Assembly: GCA_024637295.1 (NCBI GenBank)
Contig: JAGXFL010000002.1
Span: 177,505 to 241,504 of the forward strand
Reading direction: 5' to 3'
Length of the DNA: 64,000 nucleotides
Origin: Sulfuricurvum sp.
GTDB taxonomy: Bacteria; Campylobacterota; Campylobacteria; Campylobacterales; Sulfurimonadaceae
The notes under the pieces were generated by a model. The model did not search any database. It saw only the letters and a program-made list of their open reading frames with translations, and was not told the origin of the DNA. Within the stretch, counting starts at the first letter, position 1. Every line of letters starts with the position of its first letter. Of this stretch, positions 61,692 through 64,000 are shown one piece after another. A program made the translations under genes and the position numbers.

Positions 61692-63785
61692 ATGTATTAT
61701 AACACCCCAAATGTTACTGCTTATGTTCGTACCGTGATACGTTTTAGAAGATGGATTATTGCGATTTTTACGCTGATTTCTATGCTTGCATTTACCTTTT
61801 TCAGACCGGAACTTATTTCATCGGATACGTTGTTTTGGCTTAGCGAATCAAAAGAGCTTCAAAAAACACATGCCCGTGCGTATGATACACAACACGTAGC
61901 CAGATTAAGTGTTAATGTTCCAAAATTTGATGATGTATCTAAACAGAAATTGACCGTATTGCAAACAGAGCTTGATTATAACAAAGAGATAACCCGAGTA
62001 GAATCGCTTTTTTCTTCGTATCGTATTTCTAATGAAGGGGGAGAAGACTCTTCATTGGTAAAAGCATTACCGATACATGAGTTAAAGGCTAAAGCCATTG
62101 TCGAATTTGTTTCTTCATTCAAAGAACCCTATAAACCTTATGTAAATGATGACTTTACTCGTTTTACTTTTATTATTCATTCAAAGTCACCCATTGAAAT
62201 TATGGCGTTTGATATTCCCTATACATATGAATACTCAGAACCTTCTGCCCAAGTACGGTTAAAAGATTATGTCGGCTATGTTCTTATTTTTATAGTAGCG
62301 ATTGTTATTATGTCCCGATGGTTGTTTAAAAACTATGTAGCAGCTTTTGGAGCATTGATTGTTACGATGTTGACCTCAATTCTAACATTTGCAACCATTC
62401 AAATAGTGACAGGAAACCGTCAAATTCATATTGCTATGACGTTAATGGTAGTGAGTGTGTCCATTGGCCATTTTCTCTATTTTTACTATCGTTGGCATAT
62501 CTCACAGTATAAAAGTACGGTAATTAGGGCCATTGAAAAAAGTATTGATCGAAATCTAGCTCCAGCACTTTGGACATTGCCGGTTTTAGCAATCAGTCTT
62601 GGGTCATTGTTATTTGCGGATTCACTGATAATTACAACTTTGAGTTTAAGCCTTATGATCTCATCAGCGTATGCGTACGTGATCAATGTGACATTTTTAC
62701 CGGCACTTTTGAGTTACTTTACTGCGAGACATCCTCGTGTAAGATTTGCCGGAATGTGTTACGCATTCGCAAATCAGGAGATACATTACAACCATCGTTT
62801 ATTACAGTTGTTTATACTCATTACCATTTTAGTTTCCGCAGTAACCATCATCCGTTTTACAACCGGAAATATGCAAGTTTTTGACACGCATGTAGATCAA
62901 AAAACGATTACCCTTAAAGTCCCATTTGAAGAGATCGATCTCTCAATGCTGCAAAAGCTAAAACAGTTTGAGATTGAGTTACGGCATGATAATGAGGGTA
63001 TTGTCAAAGTTGATTCGATTCAAAGTGTTTTAACGCGGTTAGATATGGCAAATTCACCTAAAAACCCGATAGATGAACAGCGTGTTCTTCAAGCGTTGTT
63101 TTTCTTAGAACTGAATGACATGGAAAAAGCCTATATCGATGATAGCGCATTGAATGTGATGATTTCTTTAGATAATGCAGATCAATCGGCCATCATCCGA
63201 TGGATCAAAGAGTATAAAGAGATACCTTTTTTCTTTACCGATATGGAAACACTTTCTGAAAGTGCCAAGATGGATAAGCGTATACTTTTGTCTTCTTCAC
63301 TGTTAGTTGCCCTTGGGATGATCGGTTTGGTTATGGGAATTGTGTTTAGGTCTATTAAAATTGGCTTGGTTGGATTTGCTGCTAATGCCATTCCCGTTAT
63401 TTGGTTTGGGCTTATCATGTTGGTCTTTAATTTGGCATTGAGTATTGAAGTGCTTATTGCAATGACTATCTCTGTAGGATTGACGTCCGATACGATTATC
63501 CATTTTGCGTACAAATATTTCAGAAGCCGATATTTTGGACGAACAAAGAAGCATGCCTTGGAGATCATGTTCTTTTATGCGGGCATTCCTACTATCATCG
63601 GAGCAGGAGTTTTGATGTGTGTATTTGGATTATTGACCTTGACTCAGCTTGAGACCTTAGAGCTTATAGGAGGATACGGTGCAATATTGATGCTTATTTC
63701 ATTAGTAAGCGATTTGTTTGTACTGCCTATTTTGTTATTGGCAATCGATGAAGAAAGAGGGTATCACGTGACAGTACGGCACTAG
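61692..63785 (+). CDS. RND/MMPL-family exporter
   Basis: 697 aa. TM1 (WIIAIFTLISMLAFTFF), a periplasmic domain, then a bundle of helices (~195-345), a second periplasmic domain, and a second bundle (~535-690) ending IGGYGAILMLISLVSDLFVLPILLL. The two-repeat layout and motif GLTSDTIIHFAYKYFRSR (GxxxDYxxh-like) fit the MMPL/HAE3 RND branch, which moves lipids, hopanoids or hydrophobic compounds. No membrane-fusion protein is adjacent. Start ATG 61692 is 3 bp after the thioredoxin-fold gene. Confidence 0.88.
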   Translation: MYYNTPNVTAYVRTVIRFRRWIIAIFTLISMLAFTFFRPELISSDTLFWLSESKELQKTHARAYDTQHVARLSVNVPKFDDVSKQKLTVLQTELDYNKEITRVESLFSSYRISNEGGEDSSLVKALPIHELKAKAIVEFVSSFKEPYKPYVNDDFTRFTFIIHSKSPIEIMAFDIPYTYEYSEPSAQVRLKDYVGYVLIFIVAIVIMSRWLFKNYVAAFGALIVTMLTSILTFATIQIVTGNRQIHIAMTLMVVSVSIGHFLYFYYRWHISQYKSTVIRAIEKSIDRNLAPALWTLPVLAISLGSLLFADSLIITTLSLSLMISSAYAYVINVTFLPALLSYFTARHPRVRFAGMCYAFANQEIHYNHRLLQLFILITILVSAVTIIRFTTGNMQVFDTHVDQKTITLKVPFEEIDLSMLQKLKQFEIELRHDNEGIVKVDSIQSVLTRLDMANSPKNPIDEQRVLQALFFLELNDMEKAYIDDSALNVMISLDNADQSAIIRWIKEYKEIPFFFTDMETLSESAKMDKRILLSSSLLVALGMIGLVMGIVFRSIKIGLVGFAANAIPVIWFGLIMLVFNLALSIEVLIAMTISVGLTSDTIIHFAYKYFRSRYFGRTKKHALEIMFFYAGIPTIIGAGVLMCVFGLLTLTQLETLELIGGYGAILMLISLVSDLFVLPILLLAIDEERGYHVTVRH

Positions 63786-63863
63786 AGAAAGAATCTAAAA
63801 TTAGATTATTTGATACAAAGAGGAAATGATATTCCTTTTGCTGTAAATTCTTTCGTAAAACTA

Positions 63864-63892
63864 TTGACAATAAAGAAGTTTTCCCCTATAAT
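63864..63892 (+). promoter_or_regulatory. Consensus sigma-70 promoter, probably of an rRNA operon
   Basis: TTGACA at 63864-63869 and TATAAT at 63887-63892 with a 17-bp spacer: a perfect consensus and the only such promoter I see in the window. A leader follows to the window end with GATCATTGAAAACTAAGTAG, typical of sequences ahead of 16S rRNA in this group. Confidence 0.8.
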
Positions 63893-63899
63893 TCCCGTC

Positions 63900-64000
63900 C
63901 ACAAACGATGAGACGCCTTGAGTTAAGGCATTGAGTTTGAGTTTGCGATCATTGAAAACTAAGTAGGTCAAACGGTTTGAGACAATCTCAAAACGTTGAC
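63900..64000 (+). ncRNA. Probable pre-rRNA leader (partial)
   Basis: Non-coding transcript start. Hairpins GCCTT-GAGTT-AAGGC (~63915-63930) and TTTGAGA-CAA-TCTCAAA (63976-63992) are visible. No 16S sequence is reached within the window, so the assignment as an rRNA leader rests on the promoter and leader character. Confidence 0.5.

Noticed and set aside
1..64000. CRISPR arrays
   Set aside because: No regularly spaced repeats or cas genes were seen; the NEELQS-coding repeats at 671-900 belong to a coiled coil.

Overview
The window looks like a chromosomal segment of a free-living, sulfur- and hydrogen-oxidising member of the Campylobacterota (Sulfuricurvum/Sulfurimonas type). This rests on a Wolinella-like hydABC uptake hydrogenase, two sulfide:quinone oxidoreductase-type flavoproteins, an ArsRS-like two-component pair, a tmRNA tag of the form ANNTNYRPAYAVA, many sensory and c-di-GMP proteins, and TATAAT -10 boxes that mostly lack a good -35. 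The genus is inferred from gene content only.

Layout. 1-4.2 kb (minus strand): a CheB-CheR-PAS hybrid cut by the window edge, and an EAL-HDOD protein. 4.3-24.7 kb: a large hydrogen-metabolism cluster. It holds a TetR regulator overlapping a leaderless cytoplasmic [NiFe] hydrogenase pair; the periplasmic, membrane-bound hydrogenase hydABC; a degenerate HypF paralogue; true HypF; two maturation-protease homologues (one lacking metal ligands); a methyl-accepting chemotaxis protein; an IS1595-like protein; a NicO-type nickel permease; and hypBCD, hypE and hypA. The hyp operon is interrupted between hypD and hypE by a 78-aa ORF, a REP-like palindrome and a KAP-type P-loop NTPase. An identical-arm palindrome (TGAAT-N4-ATTCA) lies just upstream of both the hydA and the nickel permease/hypB start codons.

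24.7-34 kb: a DUF695/RraB protein, a Tat-exported type II SQR, aminopeptidase N, a second SQR-like flavoprotein followed by a 55-aa protein, a hybrid histidine kinase and a convergent response regulator. 34-43.4 kb: housekeeping genes (hemN, an Fe-S CCG protein, a HugZ-like protein, lgt, an ArsRS-like system with a Spy-like periplasmic protein, panB-ruvB, an Hpt protein, trpA). 43.46-43.83 kb: tmRNA, followed by an AT-rich accessory region with a tightly coupled three-gene operon of unknown function (TIGR04255-like plus two unknowns) and a stretch of decayed DNA. 46.6-54.2 kb: hemerythrin, diguanylate cyclases, lipoproteins, small membrane proteins and a second two-component system. 54.3-61.1 kb: a three-gene amidoligase locus (transglutaminase-DUF2126, ATP-grasp/alpha-E, transglutaminase), predicted to make or modify a peptide. 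61.2-63.8 kb: a thioredoxin-fold protein and an RND/MMPL exporter. The window ends in a consensus sigma-70 promoter and leader that look like the start of an rRNA operon.

How it fits together: hydABC and the SQRs would feed electrons from H2 and sulfide into the quinone pool. Ni uptake and the Hyp proteins build the active site. The TetR/cytoplasmic hydrogenase pair and the MCP are candidates for H2 or redox sensing. Strongest candidates for undescribed biology are the tmRNA-adjacent three-gene operon, the degenerate maturation-factor pair, the NTPase island inside the hyp operon, and the peptide-ligase locus.
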